64,000 bases of DNA from Phoebastria nigripes (lineage: Eukaryota; Chordata; Aves; Procellariiformes; Diomedeidae): positions 1 through 64,000 of the forward strand of contig JAYKAV010002924.1 in assembly GCA_035582835.1 (NCBI GenBank), written 5' to 3'. Made by a program: the position numbers and the translations under genes. Below the pieces are notes generated by a model. The model was not told where the DNA came from. It ran no database searches and saw nothing but the letters and a program-made list of their open reading frames with translations. Below, piece after piece: positions 50,443 through 63,043 of this stretch. The stretch's first letter is position 1; the number at the start of each line of letters is the position of its first letter.

Positions 50443-50515
50443 AGTGTCTTGGGCCAGGACCCCACTGTGCTGAGGCTGTTCCAAACAGCCTTCCTGGGCT
50501 TGAGAGCCAAAATTA
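50443..50515 (+). mobile_element. Old amniote interspersed repeat (family not named)
   Basis: GGCCAGGACCCCACTGTGCT, then GAGGCTGTTCCAAAC and a later CCTTCCTGGGCTTGAGAGC, follow the order of an old repeat known to me from reptile and bird genomes. That repeat reads about ...GGACCCCATTGTGCTAGGCG, then a CTGTACAAACAC block and a CCCCAAAGAGCTTAC block. The first 20 bases match closely, the rest loosely with a deletion. I cannot name the family with confidence. Confidence 0.5.
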
Positions 50516-50600
50516 ATGGGATGTATGGGATCGCAGCCAATCTAAATTTAATTTTCACCATATGTATTGCACTGTCACAAAAATAATTTGATTTTTCCCT

Positions 50601-50738
50601 TTTTTTTTTTTTTTTTTTNNNNNNNNNNNNNNNNNGCTCTGCTTTTTTTTTTTTTTTTTTTTTTTTTAATGTTTAGCAGATGTAGCCAGATTGTTTAACT
50701 CTTGTCTGCTGTTTATTTTTTTTTTTTTTTTTTTTTTT
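50601..50738. repeat. Three poly-T runs around a 17-base N gap
   Basis: T(18) is followed by N(17) (50619-50635). A T run at 50643-50667 and another at 50716-50738 follow. The gap is most likely a sequencing failure in a homopolymer, so the true length here is unknown. Confidence 0.95.
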
Positions 50739-53700
50739 GGCTTCTGTTTTTATTTTTGTTCACTTCCCAGTTCTCAAACATTAGCATTATGGTACAATAG
50801 CTGGGCAATGATGAGTGAGGAGGTATTTATGTAAAGACAGCTGTTTTCAATAAATATTTATTTCATGACATTTTTACTGAGCTTAGGTTTTTCAAAAGGT
50901 ATCTTTACATCTTCCTTTTGAGTCAATTTACATAGGCAACTGTTCCTTTCAATATCAGGTATTATGGCTATCTTCCTCAAAACTTGTTCCAATGTACATG
51001 GTTTACCATTCTTTTTTCTCCTTTCAAAACATGATGTTATTTTAGAAATTATGTATAAACTGCTGAATACTAATATATGTATGTTTTATTTTAATAAGCA
51101 TTGGGAATTTGTATGGGTACAACAGATGGAAAAGGGCTCAGTGATTTTTGCTGTCTTGTAACATGCCTGACATTATAACCTTGTGAAAGAATTTTGCTTC
51201 AGCCTTCCAAAAATGAAGATTATCAGCCTTTGAAAGTGTTTGAGGTGGGTAGGTTGAACTCCTAAAAGCATTGCCTCTGGAGTTAAGAGCCTGCCTTTGA
51301 AAGCCTTGGCCTAGGTTGAGACGTTGAAAGTTGGGGTGATAAATACACAAGCATTTGCTAGCAAAGCAAGCTTTTCGTTGATGTGATTGAGGAGTAGAAA
51401 GGTTTCTTTGGAAATTTATTTTAGAAACTATTGACCAGAGCAAGCTGCGTATGATTTCTGTCCAACAGATTATTTTTAAAAGGAAATTCAACTGCAAGCA
51501 TCCAGTTTAAGAACAAGACATTCTTATAGCTGAACAGGAAGAAAATAATCCTATTCCTTTGGATTTAAATGTAAAATAACAGTGCTTTTTTGTGTGCTCA
51601 TGCATGCCTGCAATTGTAGCTACAGTTTCTATGATACGTCAGCAACTGGAGCTGCCGGTTCTGATGGTATTTGAGCCGCAGCAACATTTTGTTTCTACCA
51701 TTAATGAGAATTGTTACAACTAGCCTAACGATAACTTCCTGTAGAATATTCCTTTAAGGGCATGACTCCTCCTGTGACAAGTCTCAAACAAATAATGACT
51801 TTATTTTAGAAAGTGTCAAAAAAAGTGTAAAAGTATGATCCTGGAAACATGATAGAAACTTCTAATTTTTTCTTTTTTTTAGAAGGACACTTTTCCACTT
51901 TGATAAATCAAAATGAATTTGGTTTTAAGTTTCAAACTTGGCATTAACTTAATCCTTAACTAAAACATTGTTTGATGGCTGAAGCAAATTAGTTCACACA
52001 CTTAAAGAAGGTCTAACAAAGGATTCTGACACAGAAGACACATCAGGCATAATAACTGTTTTCATAGCTCTCTTGGTGTACCAAAATAATGCATTTCAGC
52101 AAAACACTGTGCTAGTTAAAATTCTTTAGGAAACAATAAATTCTGGCTTTTATCCCCCTTCCTAAACAAATTAATTTTAATTCACCTACTTCTGTTTCTG
52201 ATTTCTTTGACTGTCCTTCCTTGGAAGGGCAGTTTAGGCTAGCATAATTGTTTTGCATGTTAATAACTATTGCAAGGCTCCACAAAATAGAGAGGTGGTG
52301 TTACGTGATGACTGAATATACTGACTGACTAACTTTTGCCAAGGACATGCAGGTTTTTTCCTCCTACTTTTTAGGATTGAATTATATTTGCTTTTAAGTT
52401 CCAGGAAAATTTAATTTTCCAGCATATTTGTTTACAGTATAGTAAGTGAAGCAGATCTTCTGAAAATGAAAACATACTCTTTCTTTTTCCCCTCCCCTAA
52501 TTTCTTATAGAATACAGAATATTGTGTTTTTACTACGTACGTTTTAATGTTAAACTTACGTTAAACCATTCTCAGCTATCATTTCTTACAGAAGGAAATA
52601 TTTTTTCCGCAGTATAACTTCTAACTTTTATTTCAGTGTTGTGTGCTTTAGGCAATAAAGTCTCATAAATATATCTGACTTACACAAACATAGTTATTTT
52701 GTAAGCAATCCTTAATAGGAACCATTCATTAATAATAAGCGCAAACTATCAGATAATTGAAAAACATTCTGAAAAGATGTATTATAAAATTTTAAACCCA
52801 CATATTAAACTTCCAATGATTAAAAAAAACCCAACATGTAAAATAGGAAACAATTAGTACTGGCTAATTGCTTATTCACTAATGCCAAACTTTTGAGCGT
52901 TAGTTGGTTCAGAAGACCAACATGTGTTTCTCATCAGCTCAATTTCTACATGTATAACTGTGGCTGTATTTCTCTCTGCTTCGCCGTGGAAATAAAAAGT
53001 GCTCACTTCATGGTTAACCTCACTATCATCTGAGCATTTGGTTCCATAATTTATTTTTATGTTCTCTGCATACAGGTTTAAAGAAAAGTGTTCTGATATG
53101 CTTTATTTCATGTTATCCACAATAAGTAATAAACCACATGTTCTTGTTCTGTGTGTGTTTATCTTGTGTGACGTAAAATCTTGATGTAACTGTTTAATGA
53201 AAGTCTCTGACATTTCTTTCAGTTCATAGTATAGGATATTGAGGGTGAGCTCAAAGGTAAGATATTCTCACACAGTCACCAGTGAAGCCATCAATTAAGT
53301 GCAAATTATCTTAATTCAGCAGAATGCATAGCTCAGCAGTGTTTTTCTGAATCTCTAGTGGAATAAGACAGTTCTTCTAGGAGCTATTTTCAGTTTATTT
53401 TTAGTTATTTTGAGGAAATATCCCTCAAATGGAAATTTAGTTTGGTTCTCAGACTGTTAAAATCAGATGTAAGCAGAGCCTTTTTAACACTGGTTTTAAT
53501 CCACATGTCCTGCCTTATCTCATTCATTTTATGTAAATCAGACTTGAACTGACATTAGAAAGTTCAAACACTTTCAACTATGCTTCAGCCTGAGTACACA
53601 TTTCTTTAACCAATAGTTGGACCCAAATTATTAAAAAAGCCTATCAAATATCTTACAAAGAAAAAGATTCCTTCATATATAAAGGCTAGAGAAAATTAAG

Positions 53701-55917
53701 AAGCTTTGGTATTATTTGTAAGGAATAACATAATAAACAACCTTCTTCCTGAGGACAACACTTTAAAAACTGCTATATTAACTTATATTTGCAAACCTCC
53801 TTTCTGAATTATTCTATATACTTCTTGTCCATCGCTAGGAAGCTATTTTCTTCATGGTTTTGAGTAGCTATTACTTATCTCTTCTTTCTTCCTTAGGTTT
53901 TCCCCCCTACTTTCCCTTTTTCCCCTGCTTTTATCCATACTACTTAAGACAAATTCAGTATTATTACTTCATAGCAGGCTGGGGTTGGGGGTCCAACAGT
54001 TTAAACACACAGTATTTTTTGGAGGAAGATGGCACAAATCTTCTCATTGTTGAAGCCATTTCTTATATAGGACAGTTATTTCAGCATAGGTAATTTTTGG
54101 ACATAAATTTCTAATGGTTTTCATTAAACTTACTGCATGATGTGCTCTGACCCATCACAACAGAAAAGCAGAATCTATTTATAATAAAGCATTTCATTAT
54201 GCTTTTCTCATGTTTCTTGTTGCGTGAATAAATTTGCAAGCTGAAATAACAAGCAGCTCTCCCTTCGCTGCCCCAACAGAGATAAACATTTTTAAATGCA
54301 TCCAAAATAAATTTGGAGTACTGTAATTGGCAGCTATTTTGGGTCTGATCTATCAAAATAATTGACATTTTGCCATTGATTTCCATGAGAAGTCACTTCA
54401 TCAGTGCTATCACTGTAATAAAAATAAGTACTTGTTATGAAGTGGGCTGGCACGAAAGAGGTTTTCAACATCATAACAAATATAAATATGCAGTTTCTAC
54501 GTTGTCTCACACAACCTAATCACTGAATCTGTATGTTTGAAATGATTGGGAAAACACGTCAGTGAACAACTCAAAACAATGTTCATGTGCAAGTATTCTT
54601 TCTAGTTTATAAACAAGGTTTTCTTCTATAGGTTGTTTAGATGGATTCACTGAATCTGTCATTCATACTTACTTGTCCAATAGCAGCATCTTTGAAGAAA
54701 CAGTGGAAAGATAATTTGATCTGATTATTGCTTCTGTTTCCAAGACTAATTAGCTCTCAAGTACGTTGTAGCTTCTTCTAGATATTACTTTTATTTGGCA
54801 GTGGGAGAGGACTTATATTCTAATCAGAACTACAGGTCACTGGCCCGTGTAGCTCTTCATGGCTTTAATTCACTCTTCTGAGACCGCGATAGGTCTTCAT
54901 AGGTGCCTGCTGCTAGCAGTCATAAAATAATCTGAAAAGAAGCATTATAGAGGAAACTATAAATGGTCTGAATGCACTACGAGCTTACTAAAGTCACCCA
55001 GTTGCTACACAGGAGAGCCAAGATAGGACCACAGTACCACAGATCTTCATAGGACTTGTCTCACAGAATGATGATAGTTCTTGTGCCAAGTATCACTGAA
55101 CTCCAGAGCAGAGGTCATACCATTACAAGCCTTGTGCTTCAGAAGCCATAACTGAGACTTGAGTCAGACTAGTCTGTATCTTCTCAGAAAGGTGAGAGCA
55201 CATACTGGGTGAATCAAGATAATTTGCTTTAACTTTTATTTTTCAGCTTTGCTTTCTGAAGCGAGCATAGTAGCTGATCTAGAAATGCACACAATGTTGA
55301 ATGACAGAAGAGCATTTGTGAACATGTCACAATAGTCTGAATATTCCTTGAGTCCATAGCATCTTCTTTCTCTCAATACAAAAGTCTTTAAATTATCCTA
55401 TGTCCATGGCATTGCATTTGACATAGCCTCGCTATTTGCATGTAATACTACCTCTTTACAAAGAGTCTCTTGAACATTCATTAAAGTAGGTTTCCACTGA
55501 TTTAAAAAAATGTAACTTAATTCTTTAAAATATTTATGAAGTCCTTGTGATAGAATATTACAGTCATAGATTTCCAGCAGCAATGACACCTTCTGTGCTA
55601 ACAGTTTCCAGACTAATACGCAAACTTCAGAAGTTCAAGTATGCAAGGCAACCATCTCTTACAGAGCACTAGACATTTTAATAAAATATATCTAGCTTTT
55701 ATAAAGCCATTCGCCTGGGAAGACTTGTGGCCTCACATTCTTCTTTTGTGCCTTCCATCACTGTGGCTCCAGGTCAAGCAGGATCAGCACGATGATCCAG
55801 CAGATTAATCTGCTAAAACTAATGCCATTTTTCTTATTGGATCAGTGAGAGGCTCTGACTCTCCCTAAAGCTGCTGGTCATTGGAAGAGGGAAGCAGTGC
55901 TCAACTGAGAGAGCTGG
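50739..55917. other. Unannotated AT-rich DNA
   Basis: No gene recognised. The 119-codon frame at 51138-51497 (minus) has no domain or splice context. Few simple repeats. Confidence 0.5.
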
Positions 55918-56060
55918 AGACTAGTGGTTAGATCAGCATAAAATGAAACTGCATCTTGGTCAGGACCTGAATATCTATCTAAACAGACACAGAGCAAATG
56001 CAAATAGTAATGTGCTCTTGGCTAAGATCTTTCATCTCCACAGAAAGTGAAATCATGTCT
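55918..56060 (+). mobile_element. Possible MIR-type SINE, decayed
   Basis: CTAGTGGTTAGATCAG at 55921 resembles the tRNA-derived head of MIR-type SINEs in amniotes (CTAGTGGTTAGAGCAG). GGTCAGGACCTGAATATCTA follows. About 55 bases on, TGTGCTCTTGGCTAAGATCT then TTCATCTCCAC resembles the conserved core (TGTGACCTTGGGCAAGTCAC then TTCACCTCTC). Order and spacing fit, but identity is modest and no alignment was run. Confidence 0.4.
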
Positions 56061-59000
56061 TCTGTGACCAGCAAATGGCTTGTTACACCTCTAAAGACTT
56101 TCAAAACAAGCGATGGATTCCTATTCCTGGCTCTTCATTACTGGGCCATACCTCTTGCCTTCTCCAGTCTTTCAAACTTGAGGAGAAGGTGCACAAGAGG
56201 GGAGAAGCCGTCTGCACATGTTGAATGTCTTGGTGGGAGTGTTCATTGACTAATCATTGACATTTCTTTTGTGCATCGTACTGACATCTGCATGGCAATT
56301 CATTTTGCTTCTACTGCACCAGTATATATAAGAAGTGGGGAACGGCTAGATGTTTCCAAATTGCTTGTCAACCTTTTAATTTGTAGCTGTTGGTTTTGTT
56401 AATGGCTAAGCAACCTACTGTGAACTTTTCTCATTAAAATAGCTTGTAACACAGGCAGCTGACAGTATTACTTGAATTTACACCTTTCATTTCAAGGCTA
56501 TGTCAGAAAAAAAGACTCGCTTGTTTTCTGCTAACTAGAATACTAGCCTTTTGTATGCTAACATATTAAAATCTGCATTCAGATAAAATTTTGTTTGAAC
56601 CTAAGAAATATCATCTTTCAGCAACAACAAGAGAATAATGCTGAAAGCCAGTTTCTTCTCTGGCCAAAAATCTTGTTGATTCTGCATTTTATGATATGCA
56701 GAATAATGGCTGGTATTGCTGACTTTTTATAGGCAGCATGGAAAGTTGACATTTTCAGAAATGACCACCAAATGTGATGCCTTGATTTTTGTATAACTAC
56801 TTTAAAATTAGTTTTAAAGCAGTGTCGACGACACCTCTGAAATGTTCCAGTGTTGCCACCCACGAATATTAGTCCCTTCTTTTTTTCCCTTAATGCTTCT
56901 GTTTGTTTCTTCACTGGAATTAAAATACTCATGTGACTTCTAAATGTGAAAGTTTGCATGTTTTATGACTGCTAAGGCAGTTTCCTTGTCAAGCAGAACC
57001 ATGCATTTTGTGAATAAAATTTGTTTCATCCATAGTTCCTTGTCCTTACTAACAAAAAGGAATTTTATTTCTTTTCAGCAATTGAACTACTCTGGTATTG
57101 TTTGTATTTGTCTGACTGATATTTACAGCCAAAGTCCTCTCCAGTGGTTAGGCCCAGAACACTCTTCGTTACTTTAAATATTAGAGCTTAGCTGATTTCT
57201 CCTGCCATAATGCACAGCTGGCACAGCAGAAAATGATGCTCTTTTTTTTTATATACCCTCTGTAGTTATACACTTACTTTCTTGGGACTATAGAAATAAT
57301 GAGAGATCTTAGCTATACATCCTTTGCAGATAGGAGGGGTTTGGGAACTGCAGTTTACAGACCAGGCAATGAGACGGGACACTCTGTTCCTTCTGTTTAG
57401 GCTGTGGCCCTCTGCAGCAAATAATGAGAGAGGGGAGTAGTGGGCACGTCGGTAGCCTTGTAACAAAAATTTTCCTATGAAAGAGGGGTTTCCTGGCTTT
57501 CAATTCTTATTGCTAGGGCAGTTCTTTACCCTGCTCAGTGACTGTTTAGTGTAAAATCCCTTACAGGATGGGTGAATAATTACAGGATTTAGAAAGTTGA
57601 AGGGAAAGGCAAGGATTATGGGTAGAGGGGAAATAAGAGAGCAAAAAGTTGGAGGCAAAAGGTAGTGAGACAGAAAGTGCATTAGATAATTTCTGTCACT
57701 GTTAAGTACTGGAAGCATGTCTGATGGCATGTGATTCACAAAGATTAATAGCTCAGGAGATTAATAAAGTATTACCTAATCAAACAAGTGCATAATAATC
57801 CTCTAAGGTTATATATCATTCTTACTGCTCAGCATAGTAAAAAAAAAAAAAAAAAAAAATCATTAGTATTGTCCCTTAATCCCCAAGATCTTCTTATAAT
57901 GAATCTAGCATCTCTAGATGTTCTACTGAAAGTGACTTTCGCAAGATTTGAATGTAATTGTTTCTACGAGGAGTTATTTAGCTAAAATAGATGTAGCTAA
58001 TGAATTTTAATTGCTCTCTTTACTTTTCATTTGAATAACTTTCTAACATATCTACGGAAAGTTATGAAATTTATGACCATTTAAACACAAAGACAAGTTG
58101 ACTGTGCTAAACAAACCAATGTTCCCTCTCCTGTTTCATCCCAACACAAAAATGGCCCCATGCTGACTGCAGTTTGGCACAACGTGGATGCTAAGAGGCA
58201 AGGCAGCTTCACCCTGCCTTGTGACTTCTCTGATTCTGGTCAGAACCAGCCCTTCAGCAGAGCGAGAACAGCTTCTGTGGTACCTCTCTTGCACCCAGAG
58301 GGAGAGAGACAGAGATCCAGAAAAGAAGAGAAGGAATAGTTAGCAAAATACGGGATAGAAAGAATGAAGGTAACCTATCTGCAGGTTGTACAAAATAAGC
58401 TTGCAAAATCTTGACCTGGATTATGAAGAAGACACAGTTATCAAACCTAAACTGGGCAGATAGAGGAGAACTCCATGTACATAGTTGGGTGCAAAAAAGT
58501 TTCTGTTGTACCAGAGCTATTGAATGCTTTTCTCGTGTCTCACCTAATTCTTAGTAGCATGGATTTCTTTATGATCAGTAGAGGCTGGTGAGCATTTTCC
58601 GAAGGCTGGGTGGGTGTTCGTCTCCTTTGGACAGGTTGGTCCACGACAGAGGGAGCCAAAATTCCAAACTCGTAGTGATGAAATTTAGGTAAGCTTAACC
58701 TAGTTCTTTGCATCTTTTGTCTTTATAAATCCTTATCAGCAGCGAATCTGAGTCTTTAAAGAGCTCTTATTGCTTGTATATGTTATATATACATTCCTGC
58801 ACGATCTCCCACTCTAGATTCACACAGTGTTTTGTTAGTAATGTTTCTTTGATTAGCTGATGATTTCTTAAGGGGCTATAATAAACATTGGGTTTTTTTC
58901 CAAAATGTGAGTAATATTAACATTGTTTAGACCTTGAGTTGAATCAGTGGTACACAGAGCCTAAAGGAATTATCTTTGATCCTGTTGTGAGGAAACTGTA

Positions 59001-59789
59001 GTACATAATAGTATGTTTTCGGTGAGTTTAAGCATTATTGTTGCTCTTTGTGCCACCAGCTGGTTAGAGTGTATGGAAGGGGGGAATGGGGTAACATTTC
59101 ACACACACTAATGTTCAACTTCTGAGTGAGATTGTATTACCTTGGCTTTTGTTTTTGATGTTTGTCATAAAATAGCAACTAGTTTCAATTGGAAAGTAAT
59201 CAGTTAAGGCAGCATTACAAGTGAATTAGCTGTTCTGAGTCTCTATGATCTTGGCTTTGAAAGAATACATCCTGATTTCTTTTTTATACTCATAAAATTT
59301 TAATTTTTTTAATGTCTGTTTTTTAGGGTTTTTGTTCTTTTATTTGGCATGTGGTGGGGGGAGAGGGTAAGCAAGGAAATTACCTATAATTGACAATAAT
59401 AATGAGCGTGTCAGAGAGAAAACCATACTTTGTCTCCTAAAATCTACCTACTGTTCTTCAGATTTCTCTTCCTTTCCTATATTAGGAATTGTAATTACCA
59501 CTATACTAAAAGAGCAAATAGACACCACTGAGAATATGGCCCTTTTATACTGAAGTTAGCTAGTCTATACAGTCTAATTTATATTAAAGGAAGCACAGCT
59601 TTGTGCTATACATCAGAACTTTTCCAAATGCTCTGATGCTGGCAACAGCACTGATTTCCTCCCGGTGTTTTGTATTTTGGGAGGAAGCCGTTACTGGGAT
59701 GGATAGGTGATGAAATCAGAAATGTTTAACATGTGGGGATCACCAGTGGGCTGGAGGCTTTGTCTTGGCATAGCTGTCACAGAGGTTTA
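56061..59789. other. Unannotated DNA
   Basis: No gene recognised. A purine-rich stretch (about 57575-57680) and a GA-rich stretch (58295-58345) are present. The frames of 113 codons and fewer are domain-free. Confidence 0.5.
57839..57859. repeat. Poly-A run
   Basis: Twenty-one-base A run; no retrocopy body is recognised upstream. Confidence 0.95.
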
Positions 59790-59850
59790 ATCCTTGCACT
59801 AGATACCAGACATACAGAGAAGTGTGAGACCCTCCTCCAAAGAGCTCAGT
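59790..59850 (+). mobile_element. Second copy of the old amniote repeat
   Basis: TTGCACTAGATACCAGACAT then ACAGAGAAGTGTGAGACCCT and CCTCCAAAGAGCTCAG follow the same recalled pattern as the copy at 50443 but retain the part missing there (ACAGAGTAAGAGACAGTCCC then CCAAAGAGCTTAC). It is in the same orientation. Family name not known to me with confidence. Confidence 0.45.
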
Positions 59851-62800
59851 TGATAGCCATCATGTTGTAACACTGGGGTGGGACTTCAGTGGTATACAAA
59901 GGAAAGCCCCGCCACAAAACAGAGCATAGGATTTCATTATAATGGATCCAAAACAAATCAATTAATAATTCAAAAATAACGCAGACTGGATCTCGATGGT
60001 GTGCAACAATTGTTTTTTTGGTAGCATGGCAAAATTAATGAAGCCAAAGGGATGGAGCAGAGTAACAGGGGGATTAATGGTGCTGTCCACCAAATAGAGA
60101 AAACGTACATAGAAAATATGTTTTAGGAAAAGTCAGTTTGTTGTCATTAATATCCATTTGAAAGCTGAGTATCCATAAGGAGATCTTGGAGAAATAGAGG
60201 GGATTTTTTGCTTGCACTTCTGTGTTCATCTGGAGCAGAGCAACCCAGAGCAGGGCAGTAGTTTTAGCTTGCCTTTAAATACAAATGAAATTAAAATTCA
60301 ATTTCCCAAGGAAATATCAAAATGTGCTGATGGTTAGAAGGAATGAACTTGTGTCTTCTGTCTTAACAAAATAAGGTATAATGTTTATTTTTATGACAGA
60401 ACAATTTTATGACATCAAATAGGTTTTTTTTTTAATTAATAGCTGACAGTTCAGTGAACAGAATTAGCGTTAAGCACATATAAAAGACCAACGAACTGTA
60501 TAGTATTTTAATACAAATATTTATGTCAGCTAGGAAATAGGTTTTAAAATGGAAATATTCTTTTAGATTCAGAGTATGTGAAGAGGATTGATGTTTTTCT
60601 TCCTTCTCAGAAAATGTCTTGCAATCTAGGAGTGCTTTACAACAAAAGCATCTCAGATTTTCATCTAATGCTCTCATTCCCCTTCCCTCCTCCCACCAAA
60701 AACCCGCACCATTAACACAATATCTTGCTACTTAACTGCAGAGAAATAGTGGAAGAGATAGCCACCTCTTAACTTAAAGAGAATAGATGCCAACACTACT
60801 ATTAATTTCTGTTAGCTAGATAATAAAGCTCTTATTTTTTCATTTCAAGGATGAGGCCACAATGGGAGCCTTTGTATGTAACAAAGTACATGCAGACTAG
60901 GTGTTGGTGATATGTCAGAATATTGATTAAGTGTAGTGAGAAGAAAGAGGAAATCTGTCCTGAGATGTGTTCAGGCATCACTGAATAACCAGGAAAAATG
61001 ATCAGAGCTACAATACAAAATTATTAAAGTTTCAGCAGATATAACTGAATGTGTAAAAGTCAGTAATCCTTGATAATTTATAATGTTCCAATGCCTCACA
61101 CTAAAACTCTTTTACATAATCTTGTGATTAGCACCCTTGTTGGCTTTTGTGAGAAAATTTAAATGGCCTAAAGATTTCTGATGAGTGTGAGCATTATAAA
61201 CATGAGAAAAAGAAAATCCAGCTGATGCTGCAATACAGAAAGCCTAGTTCACACAATCATTTATTAAATACTGAAAATTAATAACTTTTTTAAATACCTT
61301 TGAAAATTTCCTTTTTAAAAAGCTTATCTCAAACTTTTTTTGTTGGTATAAAACCCTACAGGAACTTAAATACTTGAGACTGTTTTAAGCATTAGAGGTG
61401 CATTTCAGAAAAGCAGAATTAGGCTTCTGAATCTAAACCTAAAGACTACCTTTAGAGTCAGTGGAAGAAAAGTGGGGTCTTGCATGCAGCAACTCGGAAT
61501 ACCTGTTAGCCAAATGCCTCCACACTCAGGGTGTTGAATACCGCTGTGAAGGTCCCTGTTAACTCAAACTCTGTGATAATTCATGTTAAGGCAACTTTGT
61601 CATGAATGGGATTTGCCCAGCAAATCCACTGATTTTTCCTAGTTTTTGTTTGAAAACAAAAGGTCCTAGTTTTTGTTTGGAGCAGATCAAAAAGAGGCAC
61701 AGAGCAAGGCTTCTCCTTGAACAATCTCTATATCTTTCACTAGAAATGATACCATTCTTTCTGTTTTAGTCTTAAGGTTGTTAGTCATGGCTGAAATTAC
61801 TAAAATATTTGCTCTAACTCTGCTATATATGATAGTTACGATATAGATTTCCATTTCAGTAAGATCAGATTTGCTGATTGGTAGGAGTATGATACCCTTA
61901 CCTAGAAAATGTTTTTGCTTCTAAAAATAAATAAATATGATTTTGCTGGCATTTTCTTCCACATACTTTTATTTCTATAAACAAAAAAGGCCAATTTATT
62001 TTTCAGTCTGCAAAAGAGATTTGCTCTTTCAGTTCAAAAACATTTTTTTTATAGCCTCATTTTTTTCTTAAATACTTGGAATGAAGAAAGCAAAGCTCCT
62101 TCAGTATTGACTAGATTTGAAATTTTCTGGGATCACTAAATTGGTCACTGGTTTCTTTGAAGAACACCTTCAGTTATATTATTGTCCAGTCTCTCTAATG
62201 TTTGTGTGTTTTCAGTTTGAGTATACATATAACATACCTGTAATTGCTTTATCCTTGTAGTAAAAAAATTCTGAGGACTTTTAAAGATACATTTTATCTT
62301 ATGCCCATCCATCTTGTAGCTACCTTTTCCTTTATATCCACTCTTGATAGGCTATGAAGTTTTGTTTTCTGGAGTCCAGTTTTGCATTTTGTTTTTAGCA
62401 GTGGAAAAATTGTATGTAGCTATGTGTTGCATGTATAAATCTATGCCTTTTAAAAGCATAATTATTAAAGAAATCCTTTTTAAGTAAAAGTGCAAGTAAT
62501 TATGTCCCATGATAATCTTTGGAGAAGTTGCTTAAGCTTTCTCAGGTAACCACTGATATTCATATTTAAACCTATGTAGACCATTGATAGATTCATTTCA
62601 TATAAAGTAAAAGTTTGAATCTTGTGGTTCATAAATCAAGGTCATCAGAAAATAATTTTTTGAAAGTCTACTGGAAGTTGTAAGATTGTCTATGCTTCAG
62701 AAAATCCCATGTCATGTGAAGCATACAAGGAACAATCAAGGTTTAAACTGCCAACAGCTCCACATGTTTAAATGTGCTGTTGTCTGATTGTAAATAATTT

Positions 62801-63003
62801 CAGAAATAAATCGTGCTCTGACAGCTTATCAAATAAAATATTTTTAATCCTTTTTGCATATACTTTCAATTAAAAGATCCTGTTGTAAAACAGTAGTGTT
62901 CTTCTGTCTTGGGAAACAAAAATATCAGATTTAGAAATATCTATATGCTGTTCAGATCCCGGTCCGCATGCACAGATTTTTGACTTACAAAATCTTTCAT
63001 AAA
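59851..63003. other. Unannotated AT-rich DNA
   Basis: No gene recognised. Very AT-rich with no frame above 81 codons. Confidence 0.5.
61637..61679. repeat. 16-bp direct repeat, period 27
   Basis: TCCTAGTTTTTGTTTG at 61637-61652 and again at 61664-61679, identical. The spacer AAAACAAAAGG can pair with the preceding TTTTGTTT, making a small hairpin. Confidence 0.9.
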
Positions 63004-63043
63004 GGGACTTCCAGAGGTCCCGTTCAACCTAAACTATTCTACA
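63004..63043 (+). mobile_element. CR1 3'-end remnant
   Basis: GGGACTTCCAGAGGTCCCGT followed by TCAACCTAAACTATTCTACA closely matches the terminal block of CR1 (TTCCAGAGGTCCCTTCCAAC then a CTAAACTATTCTATG-like end). No upstream part is recognisable, so this is a very short or decayed copy. Confidence 0.65.
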
